Assembly (NCBI GenBank): GCA_037952775.1 | Contig: JBANAY010000004.1 | Coordinates: 10,726,001-10,790,000, forward strand | Source of the DNA: Clonostachys chloroleuca | Taxonomy: Eukaryota; Ascomycota; Sordariomycetes; Hypocreales; Bionectriaceae | Direction: 5' to 3' | DNA: 64,000 nucleotides | Shown here: positions 44,268-56,114 of the stretch, in pieces | Layout: every line of letters starts with the position of its first letter | How positions within the stretch are numbered: the first letter of the stretch is position 1 | Program-made: the position numbers and the translations under genes | The notes under the pieces: generated by a model | Database searches by the model: none | What the model was told of the DNA's origin: nothing | The model's input: the letters and a program-made list of their open reading frames with translations, nothing else

Positions 44268-45139
44268 ATTGATAGAGAAGATGTAGTTAATGCCATTCGC
44301 AAAGAGGACGTCGCCCAGGAGGTGTTCTTAATTATCATCTTGTTCTCGGCATCTTGGAAACTCTCCAGGCCTTGATAAGGACACTCTGCTTATTGGATCT
44401 TCATATGCAGGGACAGCACGGACGTCATAGCGGCCTCGTATAGCGATCGGCTGGTCGTATTATCCCTACCACCAAGGGGAATGCTGGCCTCTTATGCCTT
44501 TGTGTCCTTTACCTATGTCGTACAGGAGCTACAAAAACTGCCCGAGAAATATTAAAAAATAAACAGCAACGGGTGGTCATTACCCGTCCTAAGTGCACAA
44601 CTTTGAGCAATCACGTGCCCCCTTTCCTCGATTGGCAGAGTTGCGGTTGAACATAACGCGACTTCAGCAAATTGAGCCCCACCTCCAGCTCAAATCGAGA
44701 TTGCTTGGGAGCGATCATCTTTCCGCTGACAGCTCCTGAACGGCCAAGAACAAGCGAGGATGGCCTGGTAACAAAGCCGCCAGCGGTCGACAACTCGCTG
44801 TGGCACACGCGGCACAGTCGGCATGAGCTGTGGCATGAGCTGCACAAAGCGACATTGTGCATCGTATCTACATCCGACCCAAGCGGCACAACAGAAAGTC
44901 CAAAACGTAAGCGCCAAGTGTGTCGCCAAGATGCTTGGCCTGGATTATGCACGCTCGCTGGGCAGACGGCAGACTTGTGGCCAGCGAGTCGGGCGCAGGT
45001 GCCTCCTGCTCAATGCCAATCCAAATATGGGGTAATAATTCTGATTGCCGTCGCACGATCGGATCCCTTTTCTTCCCCCCCCCCCCCCCATCTCGCGATA
45101 CGCTCGTCCCAGCCGCAGGCTACAACCACCGATGCGAGC
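44268..45139. other. Intergenic; promoter of glycosyltransferase with poly-C run
   Basis: There is no gene. A run of about 14 C residues lies just upstream of the next start (about 45077-45090). Overlapping open frames on both strands here have no domains. Confidence 0.45.
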
Positions 45140-46939
45140 ATGGCGGCCGACGATGTCGAGATGTTGCCATATGGCTCCAAGGCCGGCAAGGGACAGCAGC
45201 ATGGATCGCGATACCGGCTGCCTGTGATCAGCGGTCTTGATGGACGACAGGCAGCCGCTTGGATCGTTCGCCTCCCCGCCATTCGGATCATTCTGGCTGC
45301 CATCGTCGTCATTCTCCTGACGGGCACCTTGAGTTCGGTGAGGCCCTGCCAATCCCTTCCAGAACGACCCAGCATCGTGCTAGCAGCAGCTAACCTGTCT
45401 TGCGTGGCACCAGTGCATCGGATACGAGCACGACCTCACGCGCCCGATCATTGACGACAATGGGATGATTTCGTTTGGACACCAGCCCGAACCTTTCGAA
45501 ACCGACGCGACACCCGGCGACCGTCGTCTCGTTCTCGTCCTCCCCGCCGATAAACCAGGCTTGTCCGTCTGCAAGGCCGTCACCAGCGCCCTCGCTCTGG
45601 GCTACCCGATGCCTGTCCTAGTGAATTGGGGCGCAGAAGCCCGCGAGCGATGGGGGAACAAGGGTGGAAGCAACCTTTTGAAGATAACGGGCGTGCTCGA
45701 GTATCTGAACGAGATGCTAGGAGGAGAATCCCTTGACGGACACCGACTACGGCCCGAAGACTTGGTCGCGATGGTCGACCCGAGCGATGCCTGGTTCCAG
45801 CTCCCCCCGAAGTGCTTCTCGCACGATACCACGAGGGAAACGGCAAAGCAAACAAGCGGCTGGAGAAGGAATGGGCCAGCCGTAGCGGCGAGGTAATGCC
45901 TGTGAAGCAGACCATCATTGCCTCGGCGCAGAAACGCTGCTGGCCAACCCAAGACATGGGCCCCGACCTGCACTGCGACAAGCTGCCTGTCAGTCCCGCC
46001 AGGAAGGACCTCTATGGCTCTAAGACGGATATCGAGCAACCCGAAGACGAGTCGAAGCGATTCCACGACTTGCGCCCGCGGTACCTGAACAGTGGGTTCA
46101 TCATTGGTCCCGCAGCCGACTTGCACAGATACTTCCGCCGAGTCAAGGAGAAGCTGGACAGGAAGTTGGGCGAAGGGGAGCGTTTCATCCAGACCGACCA
46201 GGGCATCTTTGCAGAAGTGTTTGCAGAGCAGGAGATCTACCGGCAATGGCTTCTGGACCAGCGGAAGGAGGGCAAGCCGGCCTTCCCTACCGGCGAGGGG
46301 TCGGACATGCTCGACGACAACTTTGAGTTTCATGTTGGTCTGGACTACGGGCAAGTCCTGTCCGTGCCCACTAACCACGCCGAGACGGACGGTGACTTTC
46401 TTCTCCTCGACGATAAAGCGCACATCAAGGCACGATCCAAAGACCTGAAGATTAAGAAGCCACGTCTCGTTGGTGTCCCGCCTGACCTCAAGGACACCAG
46501 AGTCCCAACAGGAGTGACCGGCAGTCTGCACTGGGGGAACATGTCGCTCTACGCAGACTTCTTCTCCGGCTCCGTGCCCGTCACCTTACATCACGATGCG
46601 TACCGAGGTGGTTTGAAGGCGAGGGTGACGGAGTGGTGGGACCGCACCTGGTTCTTCCCACAACTACGAGAGCTGCTTTCCATCCGGCTCAAGGACGTGC
46701 AGGACCTTTCTCCATTAGCCACGCTGCCTGCGGGCGACGAGGGAAAACTGGTCTACTGGCCTCTCACCGCGGATCTGACGGGCCACCGCCCAAGGGTGTT
46801 CAAGGCCGACTTGGACAGTACTGGACTTGGCGAGATTTCGTTCGAGGACATGTGCCGACCGCCCGGGGAGACTCCAGATGTGAGGACACATTGGTATGAC
46901 GAGGTTTTCCGTGACGGAAAGGGCACCTTCAGCGTATGA
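45140..46939 (+). CDS. Type II membrane glycosyltransferase-like protein (one-base frame break)
   Basis: Exons 45140-45337 and 45414-46939, about 574 aa. The 76-nt intron has GTGAGG, GCTAAC and CACCAG. The N terminus is a short cytosolic segment followed by one membrane anchor (IRIILAAIVVILLTGT), as in Golgi enzymes. The lumenal part shows a PLOD-type/GT-A fold family: DRRLVLVLPADKPGLSV, VAMVDPSDAWFQLPP (a DxD-like site), RYHEGNGKANKRL, DLHCDKLP, RYLNSGFIIGPA, TDQGIFAEVF, FEFHVGLDYGQ and a late His-containing HWGNMSLYADFF. The frame changes by one base at the C run 45802-45807, just before VLLARYHEGN. Everything else is intact, so a miscounted homopolymer is as likely as a real break. Donor and acceptor sugars are unknown. 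Confidence 0.78.
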
Positions 46940-47397
46940 CATTCAATTTAACGGCCGCTTGTTTCGTTTTTCGTAAAATTGCAATATACATAATAGACAT
47001 GAGATACACGGACGAACTTGGAGGAGAGTCGCTCCTCATATGCATCTCGAAGGGCCGGATTAGCATCGCTAGATATAATGGCTAACTTTGTTCCACTGAT
47101 GGCTCGGACGCGATCTTTTCCTTCTTTCTTCCGCCCAGAACTGCAAATGTGTCATCATCAATCGATGGCGTCATGCTCTGCCCCCCTCACTTGCTTGTAC
47201 ATTCTGTCGTGATGCATCTCAAGCCGAGCCTTCGCCAAGACATTAAGAGCGACACCGCTATTGTTATTTGGTTAAGCTTTGAACCTTGCGCCATTTGAGT
47301 TGGAACTTGTATTCAACGCCATGGCAACATCCTCATTGTCGCATACCTGTAGAGGCCCTGGAAATGATACGGACCTCGTACTCACACACTGCTCATA
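46940..47397. other. Intergenic, no gene seen
   Basis: This is the 3' flank of the glycosyltransferase. No supported feature. Confidence 0.4.
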
Positions 47398-47958
47398 ATG
47401 ACCATCAGGGATGACCAGAATCGGCAGCACCGGAGCCTTTGGACAGACCTTGATGCCTTTGACGAAGCAGAAAAACAGAGGAAGAGGAAACTCTTAGAAC
47501 TAAGGTCCTGTCGTCCAAAGAGACTGGCAAGAAACCAACTGTAGCAGCGTTACCCCAGTGTAGTGAAAGTACTTGCCCGCCTGCATCAAGAGCCCTCGCA
47601 GAGCCAGAATCAATTGGTCTCAACCTCATCATTGGATTTCCTCACTTCGCAACCTTCCGACGTCCGGTATGGCGCCCGTCCTGCCCTTCCCGGTGCCGAT
47701 TACGCCCATCCTGGGTACGGACCTGCGCTGCCTCCTCCTCCTGGCCGGCACTATCGCGATGCACGCCGCTCACTGCCCGACCCGGATGGCCAGTACTACA
47801 ATGCGCAACCGGAGTATGACGAGTATGATGCACACCATGAAGAGTACGAGCCCGCTCCGCCTCTTCGTCACACGCCTACGCACCGCGAGCAGCTTCTGCT
47901 CGCAAACTCGCCGTACGTCACCTCACGATCTGCCCGATCGTCAAAACGCACTCCCTAG
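47398..47958 (+). CDS. Pro/Tyr-rich hypothetical protein
   Basis: A tentative two-exon model, 47398-47504 and 47559-47958, gives 168 aa. The N terminus MTIRDDQNRQHRSLWTDLDA leads into a basic/acidic helix, and the C-terminal part is low-complexity (PGYGPALPPPPGRHYRD, YDEYDAHHEEYEPAPPLRH). The frame is the same on both sides of a single TAG at about 47541. The proposed 54-nt intron removes it, but its donor (GTCCTG) is weak. It could instead be a pseudogene or the tail of a lost membrane protein. Confidence 0.38.
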
Positions 47959-48432
47959 CCCTAGGAAGCGCGGGACAGGGTGTTTACGATTCTCCTTAGG
48001 AAATTGTGACTTAAGACTGCATGTATGCTTTTTGGTGAGTTCCATAATCCGTATCCTGTAACATTTTTCTCACGATGGTTATGGAGGAAATGGGACAGAC
48101 CAAAGTTACAAACAAACAAAATGGATTTCGAAACCTAACTCTAGTAGTCTACAGTCATGCCCATAAGGGTAACTGGAACCATATTATGTGCCTTGTATCC
48201 TGAGGTCTTTTGTAGTCGTATGCCTCATATACCGAGGTCTTTGCTCCTCAAGTATCAAAACCAAACATAAACCAGAACTTCTTCGGATTCCTTTGAAAGT
48301 TTTTTGCTTCTTTCTCTTCTTCATGCTATTCACAATTTTGGTTCTTGGCTATTATCCGTGATCTAAATCACAAGTCTTGGATGTCCAGGTCGCTTTGAAC
48401 CTTCCGTCATTCTCAAAGCAGCTCCATTTTCT
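47959..48432. other. Intergenic, no gene seen
   Basis: A/T-leaning spacer between convergent genes. Confidence 0.4.
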
Positions 48433-50119
48433 TCACTGTTCAATATTAGAACGAGGAAGGCGGCGTCGACCTCGGATTCGCATGAGTTCGTCCTCAGCAT
48501 TGATCTCAGCGAGGGTGAGGGGGTGCATCAAAAGGTGCCGCAGCTCTAGATACTTCAGCAGAGGCTGCCCGTGGTTGATCTGCATGGCAAGCTCTGTCTC
48601 GTCGATATTCTCGGTGCAGATGGCCAGCGGGTGCGCGCCGATATTGGTCGTAGCATCTACCCAACTCTTAACGACTACACGGTTGAGAAAAGGGATGTCT
48701 GAGCGGCAGGTGCTCCAAGTGATTGAGGCCCTCCTGGCTCCTCGGTCCATCTTGTACCGGAAAATGCGGCCATCGCCATCCTTGACGCCCCAAAGCTCCA
48801 TGACGCGCAGATTGGGACAGGCGGGGAGGATCTCCGTAGACCGCTCAATGGTATCCATCATAGCATGTTGGGAGGAACTCTTGCGATTGAATGACTGAGG
48901 GGCCAGGCTCAACCGCTCCAGGCTTTGGCACATTCCAGGGGTGGTCATCTCAGCCAAGATGTGATCCACGGTCCCAGTGCAGTTTGTTGCGAAATCCGTC
49001 AAGTATTGAAATACCCTAGCGATACCTGCATTGCGGAGCATAGATGGCTTCCACCCAAAGTCAAGAGTGCTGTGGAAACTCGTCCATTCGGTGAACGACA
49101 GCTGGCGAATTGAACGGTGAAGGCCAAGGGCAAGGATTAGACTTTCAGCTTGGCCTAGATTCGATTGCTTAGCACTGTAACTTAGATCGCGGAGGTCATT
49201 GGATACATGTACGTACTTTGACGCTCAGATATATCGAGAGTAACGTCTTGAGCAGCTCGTCTCTCGAACCGTAACGATCTCACGTTTGTGAGGCACCTAA
49301 AGGCAATGAGAGCGACGGTACATACTCCAATGCTCCGGAATCTCTGTCGGCGTATAGAGAAATGTTCCACAATAGGGACGCGTGGAAGGTACGGGATGAA
49401 CTCTCCTTCTCGTACAAACACGAGAGGTTCGCCGCAAACCCTGGTCTCCTCCTCGATCTCGTTGGGCAGGTCGTAGTGATATTCGGAGGGACAGATATAC
49501 CGGGTGCTCTTCCAGATGTTGCGCTGATAGTACTCCAACAAGTTCGGCGATCTCTGCAAATCCCCTTCAAACTGGAAGGGGTAGTCTTCCTCTTCTTCAC
49601 AGAAGAAGAAGCGGTGCTCGTTGTCACTTGGTGTAAAAACGGCAAGTCCAAGAGTGATTCCTTTGCTCTTAATTTCGTGCCAGCCAGAAAGCATATCAAG
49701 TAGCCCCAACACCTGATATGTGAAAGCCTGGTTGTTCCTGTTGAAGGTTAGTTGATCATAGGTTACGTTTCGGTAAACTTGAGAGAACGAAGAAGACGAG
49801 GCCTTGATTTCACGTACGAAATGGTCGTATCGACATCTTCTGGTCCTAGACACTGGGGATATTGATACTCTGGCAGCTTGATGCGAAATGTCACAGCCTC
49901 GACAGCAGCTAACTTGGCTCTATTGGCTGCCACGGTAGCCTCAAACGCATGGAGAACATCTTCGTCGAGGACCACGTGCTTGTATATGAGGAATTCGAAG
50001 AAGTTCTGCCAATCTCGGCAGACGCGGGCCAGACGCGGTAGGTTGCGATGGTCATCGCTGTTTGCTACCTCCTCCAAGATTTGGAGCCGAAGCTCCTTTG
50101 GAAGTTTCTGCCAGCTCAT
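48433..50119 (-). CDS. F-box protein
   Basis: Three exons, 50119-49818, 49737-49217 and 49154-48433, give 514 aa. Intron 1 is 80 nt (GTACGT, CAACTAACC branch, CAACAG); intron 2 is 62 nt. The F-box spans residues 2-45: SWQKLPKELRLQILEEVANS followed by LPRLARVCRDWQNFFEFLIY. The rest is a long region with scattered LRR-like segments (LRVMELWGVKDGDG, LLKYLELRHLLMHPLTL) usual in fungal F-box proteins. The F-box would bind Skp1 and the C-terminal part a substrate, making an SCF ubiquitin ligase adaptor. This lineage-expanded family has mostly unknown targets. Confidence 0.87.
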
Positions 50120-51540
50120 GATTGCTGTGCGGGCTGGTGTTGTTCTTAGATGCCGGGTCACAAACCGTCTGGAGTGGGAGGAAGGAGAGGTTGGAAGGAA
50201 AGTTTTGAGAGGATAGTGGGAGAGGATGACGAAATGTTGGGCGGAGCGGGAAGGCGGGAAGGGGGAGGGGGAAGGGGGAAGAGCACAACTGGATTGCTTC
50301 CGGGTAGGTCCTCATCAATCACATTAGGGCTTGTTTGCCACCCGAATAAGATCTCTGGGTACATAGACAGTTGCCTACTGCAAGTACTGGATGGGTTGGA
50401 CGGAGTGAGGTTGAAGTAAGGACTGGCTGATAATTGGGTAGTTTGAGCATCTTTTCTTACACTTTGCACATATCCGGCATATGAAACTTCACTATTATGA
50501 TGATTCATATATTTTACGCGTGCAAATAAACATGACGAGGCGACTTGCCCTGTAAACAATTATCTTGCTTGCCATTGTGAGGTTGGTTCTGCATTGTAAC
50601 ACAACGACGAAAGCGAAAGTAAATCCAGTTAAACTTCCAGTGATAAGACCCAGTTTGAAACATCGAGTGTGTAAGCTCTCTTAATCTTGAATACTTCTCT
50701 TTGGATGATCTTGTGGTCGGTCTTCTCCAAATCAAGCCCCAGTCGCTTCATCCACACCAGGGCAATAAGAACAAAATCGGCCGGTCTATCTATAGTGGGC
50801 TTGATAATTACTAAACTCATCCTATGTTACTTATTCCTGGATGTATGCAGCTCTTGTCATCGACAGAAGCTTTCATCTGATTACCGATAGGACGAGGTAA
50901 TCACTAGAACTGGCCATTCATTAAGAAGATAGTAAAGACGGCTGCTCGCTCACAGTCGGCCTCGCGACCTGCATTAGAATTACGGTCGAGGGTACCTACC
51001 GTACCTAAAATTTGCCAGTTTATGATCGCTCCCTGGCCCATGTCGATGAAGGTGAACAAGATCCCCTGGGAAATTTCGTCCGCACGATTCAGAGGGCGAA
51101 GAGGCGTTGTTTGGCGGACCTACGAGCACCGATAATTGTTCCCGACCTGGATGCAGACCTTAAATTTGCTAAAGAATAAAAAGGCGTTCCAGGGTGACCA
51201 TCGAGGAAAAACTTAAGATCGTCGTTAACCCAACCAACATCACCACAGAGCATCACAACGAAAGGTGTCGTGAAACTTAGCCATACTAAAGAGCGCGCCG
51301 TAGACCCAAATAAAAGGCTTCAGCATGGCTAGAAAATGTGTTCTAATACCTAGATGTTCCATTTAAAATTGCTAGCTATGAGGTACTTAAGTACTCTCAG
51401 AGGTTCCCTCGTAGAATAACCTAATAGCCTAAGACACACCCAAACTATCTAGGAACCTCCCCGAAAATAGGAAAAACACTGTTTAAGAACGCGCATTAAG
51501 AGCAGCTCGTCCTGATGACAAGTGATTCATCGGCATGAAG
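50120..51540. other. Promoter of F-box gene and intergenic
   Basis: A purine-rich run (GGGGGAGGGGGAAGGGGGAA, about 50255-50280) lies just upstream of the F-box start. The remaining sequence has no supported gene. Confidence 0.45.
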
Positions 51541-51542
51541 GT

Positions 51543-52152
51543 CTACAGACTTCTCTTCTGCATGACTGCAGCCTGGGCTAGCGAAGCTTTTTTTAACCTT
51601 TCGTATTTGTGTTGAGTTGTCGGGTCTGGCATCTTCCATTGCTGTTTAACTTCATACTGATTGAGACCATTGGCGTAAAGCATATAGTTGACCTGTTTAA
51701 CTTGGGAAGTAATATTCTCAATAGAACTGGCTGATTTGAGGAGAAGCAGTTCGATGAGAGTATTATTGTCAATGAAAAGTACAGCCGTTGGTTGGCTTTC
51801 CTGATCACAAAGTGCGACTCGTTGCAAAATGGCGATCGCAACCGCGCTGCCTCTAGCTGCTTCTCTGGAAGGCGTGAAGACAACGGCTGTACTTTTCATT
51901 GATAATAATACTCTCATCGAACTGCTTCTCTTCAAATCGGCCAGTTCTATTGAGAATGCTACTTCCCAAGTTAAACAGGCGAACTACCTGGTTTATGCCA
52001 ATGGTCTCAGGCGACCCAACTGCCTTGGCTGCGCCTACAAGCTTGTGATCGCTCGTGTTGACCTTACAAAGTGTTGAGAGTTTGAACTCATCAAACCGCT
52101 CATCCTTAATAATAGGCACTACAATCGTTGCCGGCTGCTTCCTCTTTGGCAT
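51543..52152 (-). pseudogene. Rearranged gene relic containing an inverted duplication
   Basis: Minus-strand frames look coding at both ends: MPKRKQPATIVVPIIKDERF at 52152 with KLSTLCKVNTSDHKLVGAAK, and YEVKQQWKMPDP...KYERLKKASLAQAAV near 51560-51650. Between them a 129-nt segment is present twice in opposite orientation. In the copy on the minus strand the sequence reads AVLFIDNNTLIELLLLKSAS; the inverted copy gives the same peptide on the plus strand. The original gene has been broken by this inversion-duplication. Family not recognised. Confidence 0.45.
51662..52009. repeat. Inverted repeat, 129-bp arms, 90-nt spacer
   Basis: Arm 1 is 51662-51790 and arm 2 is 51881-52009. A base-by-base hand comparison finds 11 differences in 129 positions. 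Transcription across it would give a long hairpin RNA. Both arms keep the same reading frame open. Confidence 0.9.
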
Positions 52153-53671
52153 CTTGATAAACTAATGTCAAGGCCCAGAGTATACATGGTAAGCAGCAGA
52201 TGGGCGAAACGCAGGCTCGGTGGGATGTCCGAGACTTGAGTGCGTCGATGAAGGCAGCGATGTGCAATCGATTGATTCGACTGATTCTGACAAGGAGTCG
52301 AGTGATTTGACTTGGTAGCGATGTGTGACACTTGACTTGTCTTGGAGCGACGAAGGCAGCGATTTCCGAGCGGATTGTCGATCGCAGATGGACTTGAGCT
52401 GTGCGGTTCATTCAGTACCAGGCCAGACATGGCGGCCTTTAAATAGATGGAAAGCAGCAACTTAAGGTTCATGAAAGGGGTCATGCCGACGAAAGAGTCA
52501 TGCCATTGTTGGTATTGAACCTTATGTACGGCCGGGCGCAAGTCTCGCAGCCGGGCAAAAGGCTGAAGCTTAACGTCTTATGATGCCAGGTATGGAGTCA
52601 AGTTGTTGGATTCTTGGTGTTTGGGAAGTTCCCCTTTTTTTCAGCAGCTGCCGCATAACTGTATAGCTCTCTCACTTACTATTACCAAGTTTATACTTGA
52701 ACTCTTTTCCGTAAGAACGTGCATAACACATACGATAGAAGAATCTTGATTGATTCAGATTTGATTGTATTCATTGATTTACCATTAACGGGAATGCTGG
52801 CAGCTGACTTATGCGTGCAGCTTGCACAGCACAAAGACGCCACTTGCACAGCATAAAGACGCCGCTCGGTTTGTCATCCATGAAAGGTACCTACTTTAGC
52901 TACATGCTGCATAAAAATAATGTAGGGCGGTGTGCGACCGATCACCCAATGTCGAAGTTTTATGCCAGCTCCAATATATTGTGCAGGAACTATCACCCAA
53001 GTGCGAGATATTAGTCAATCCAGACTATGACGAATCCAGTTTATTAAGTCCAAGCACGCCCCGGACTCAGAATGATGCCTATCACAAACCGTGGAACAGG
53101 ATTTTGGACATTCGACATTGCCGAGATATCATTGCAGTGTCAGGAATTGAAAACCTACAGAGGAGTCGCCACCACATGCAAGACTGCTTGCTGACAGCCA
53201 ATCTTAGTAAAATCGGGCATACATCAATCCTCTTGTCCTACAAGACTAGGCCTACTGGGACTATCAAGCCCAGTCTGCACACCGTCTGCAATGTGAAAGT
53301 ATGTGTGCCCTCCATCTCGTATATGCCCATCATGATTAAGTGGCGTAGTCACACCCCCAAAAGTGGAACAATATCATGCATCCTGCTTGTCTCTTTTGTA
53401 CGACTTTGATCGCCCGCTGGGAGGCACAGCTGTGAGCTGCTGCTCGAAATGTGACATGTAACATGGTTCGCTTAGGCGACGAGACAAGCCAAAACCATGC
53501 GGTCGAAGCGGGGTTCGAGCTCAGCTCTCCTCCTCGATCACCTCCCTGCCTCTCCCCCGTCCCCGTCCTTTGCTTACTTCTTCCATCCCCCTTCCTTTCT
53601 TCCTTCTTGCATCGCCTTCCCTGCCCCCTTCTCCATCATTCAAACTTAGTCATCCGCGGGTGCAAGCGAAA
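52153..53671. other. Intergenic with a 22-nt tandem duplication
   Basis: There is no gene. At 52821-52842 and 52843-52864 a 22-nt unit (CTTGCACAGCACAAAGACGC...) is repeated in tandem with two changes. The 100 nt before 53672 are strongly pyrimidine-rich, as in a fungal promoter. Confidence 0.45.
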
Positions 53672-55683
53672 ATGCTCACTGCGCTAGGAATTCTTGCTGG
53701 TTACGGCATCGTTCCGGAGAAATGGCGTCACCCCAGTACCTTCGAGGACGAGACCTTAGTGTACCAGGAGATTTCCAGAATTGAAGCTCTGGAAAAAGCC
53801 TTTAAAATTAAAGAGCAGGTTTGGAAATTGGGAAATGCATTGGACGACGGAACAGAGGTAGCCCTTCTTTGAGCAGCTAACGCCGTAGGCACATTCTAAC
53901 CTCCTCTCTCTTCCAGGGACTGTTGGTGGTGGCGGACAAATTATTCCGTCGACAATGCAGAGCCCTTTTCTCGAGGGTTGCGTTCATCGAGGGCGGGAAA
54001 GTGAAAGCCGCCAAGTTGACGGATCTGTCGACGGAGCTTCTCGATATGATCCTCCGAAACTTCCAATACTCAGCACCGATAGATGGCACCTTTGAAGAGG
54101 ATATCGTCCCCAAATTCCCCGAAGAAGACCGGCAGACCGTCCAATCCCTGCGTCTGGTATCCCGCCTTTTCAATGACCTGGCATCCCCACTTCTCTGTCC
54201 TGTTGTCCGACTCCAAGTCGACGATGCATCCATCACAAGGGTGCAGGACATCATGGCCAACCCCCTGCTAGCATCTGGCGTCCGAGCATTCAGCATCAGC
54301 CTCGAGTACCGCCCAACGCTGCTTGCAAGAGATTTCCAAACATGGCTAAGACGCAACCGCCAAGGAATGGGCATACCTCGACTCAACTCAGAAATCGCAC
54401 AGAACTCACGCAGACTGGAGAATGTCGAAGACCCTGATCCCATAAGGCGAGCTGATCTCCTTGAGGAATCAACGAGCCTTCGCGCGGCTGGGGACAGGGC
54501 AAAGCTGTACACGGTTGCTGACATGGAGCTTAGGGGCGTAGAGCTTAGGGATCTAGAGCTCAGGGACCTAGAGCATCACGATTACGTCAATCCAATATCA
54601 ATTGAAGGGTTAGAGGAGGGAGATATCGCCAGATACAAGGAACTCATCCGGGACAGTTATGCTGCGTTTGCGTCGGCGTACGAACATCAGGCACGGCTGA
54701 TCTCGAGCAGTTCCTTCGCCAGGGCGGTCGCCCGCTTGGCTGCCAAGGCGCGGCGCCCAGTGGCTCTCGAGTTTCTGGAGAGAGTCTGGAGGCTTCCGAC
54801 GCGCGGCAGGCACGAGACACGGACTGTCTTCAGATCCGAGCAGCTCTTGCACGATTTCCTTGCGGCTGATGTGGGCTGGTACATGAGAGATTACGCCGAA
54901 GGAAATATACGGGATGAAATCCCAGTTACCCTCATCGCCGATCTGCCGCGAGAGATTTCCAAAGCTGGGGGCGTATTGGGCGGCTTTCAGCTTCATTGCC
55001 CGCCATTACCCCATCATATCGAGCTCTTGCCAGCCCCGGAGATAGACTGGACCTGGTTTAGCCGCTCCTTTAGGCACCTCAAGGTTCTTCGGGTCCGTCG
55101 TCTGAATGTTGAAGTTGAAGAAGACCGCTTCAGGTTGGTTTCGAATGCACGGAAGTGCAGTTATTGGCGGTTCTTTCTCCCGCTGCTCTCTGCGCCACAC
55201 CTCAAAGAGGTCTCTCTCGAATGTTATCCATTTATTAGTTTCCTTCTGCGGCTAAATATGTCTCGAACAGTCTTGAACTCGCTCCGTGCTATCCCTTCCC
55301 ATCGCGCTCGGCCCCAATTCAAGAGGGCCAGTTTTTCATACACAGCCCCCTCCCGACTGAACATTGTGGGGCTCACCCAAAGTCTCAGAGACGTCAATCT
55401 TAGAAACCTCGATGGAGTTTCATGTATGGGTGTGGACCCGGGAGAGGCAATGGAGATCTTGCGAGAAGTGTTGAGCCGATCTCGCACTCCCGTCTCGTTG
55501 GAGGCGGGGCCTCTCGTCTCGTCGGAGGTAGACGCTCCTCCTCTCTTCCTCAATATCGTCAGTGAAAAACAGAAACCCCTGGCGGATGAAAATCCGACTC
55601 TGTGGAGAGAGCTGGCGGCCTACATGGAAGGCGAAAGATTGAATGGTACTCCGGTCTCGATGTGGACCATTACCTATCGGTAA
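53672..55683 (+). CDS. F-box-like protein, long
   Basis: Two exons, 53672-53857 and 53917-55683, with a 59-nt intron (GTAGCC, CTAAC branch, TTCCAG), give 650 aa. The F-box-like segment is in exon 2: KLTDLSTELLDMILRNFQYS, followed by VQSLRLVSRLFNDLASPLLC. The rest is a long helical/LRR-like region with a Leu/Arg-rich direct repeat (ELRGVELRDLELRDLEHHD) about two fifths into the protein. Fungal proteins of this kind are predicted SCF adaptors or F-box-domain regulators. The first exon has little constraint and the true start could be in exon 2. Confidence 0.8.
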
Positions 55684-56114
55684 TCGCGGATCGAGTGATC
55701 TGCGCTTGTCTGTTCCACTTGTTTTTGTTTTGGATAGCTGGATTTCGAACACGGCTTCGTAGCTTGAAGCTAAAGGGTATCTCCAAGGTGTTCAGCGGCA
55801 TATAAGGTCATTGGTGGTTGGCTGGATGATTGTTGCTCTGAGCTTACAGTTGAGTTTGAGTCTTACTCTAGCTTTTGAGTAGATTTACAGGCGATGAAAT
55901 CTCCAGCCTTATCTTTTGAATTTCTCGACAGGAAGCATAATTTGTTACGGTGTGAGCACTGGACAGGATGAAACGGAGGACTGGTATTCTGGTGTTTTTG
56001 ATTTGTATGAGAAATGATCAAAACAAAAAAAAGCAATATACTTACCTTGACCTTCTTTAATAGAGATTGTGCTGAGTTGTCTATATATATATCGGGATTC
56101 ATTCCAACATGATG
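55684..56114. other. Spacer between convergent genes
   Basis: No feature beyond a short TATATATATAT run near 56084. Confidence 0.4.

Noticed and set aside
45602..46531. 309-aa open frame on the minus strand
   Set aside because: It is the antisense shadow of the glycosyltransferase; the plus strand carries the conserved motifs.
53511..53540. tRNA T-arm (GGGTTCGAGCTC)
   Set aside because: Stem bases do not pair and no other tRNA arms are present upstream.
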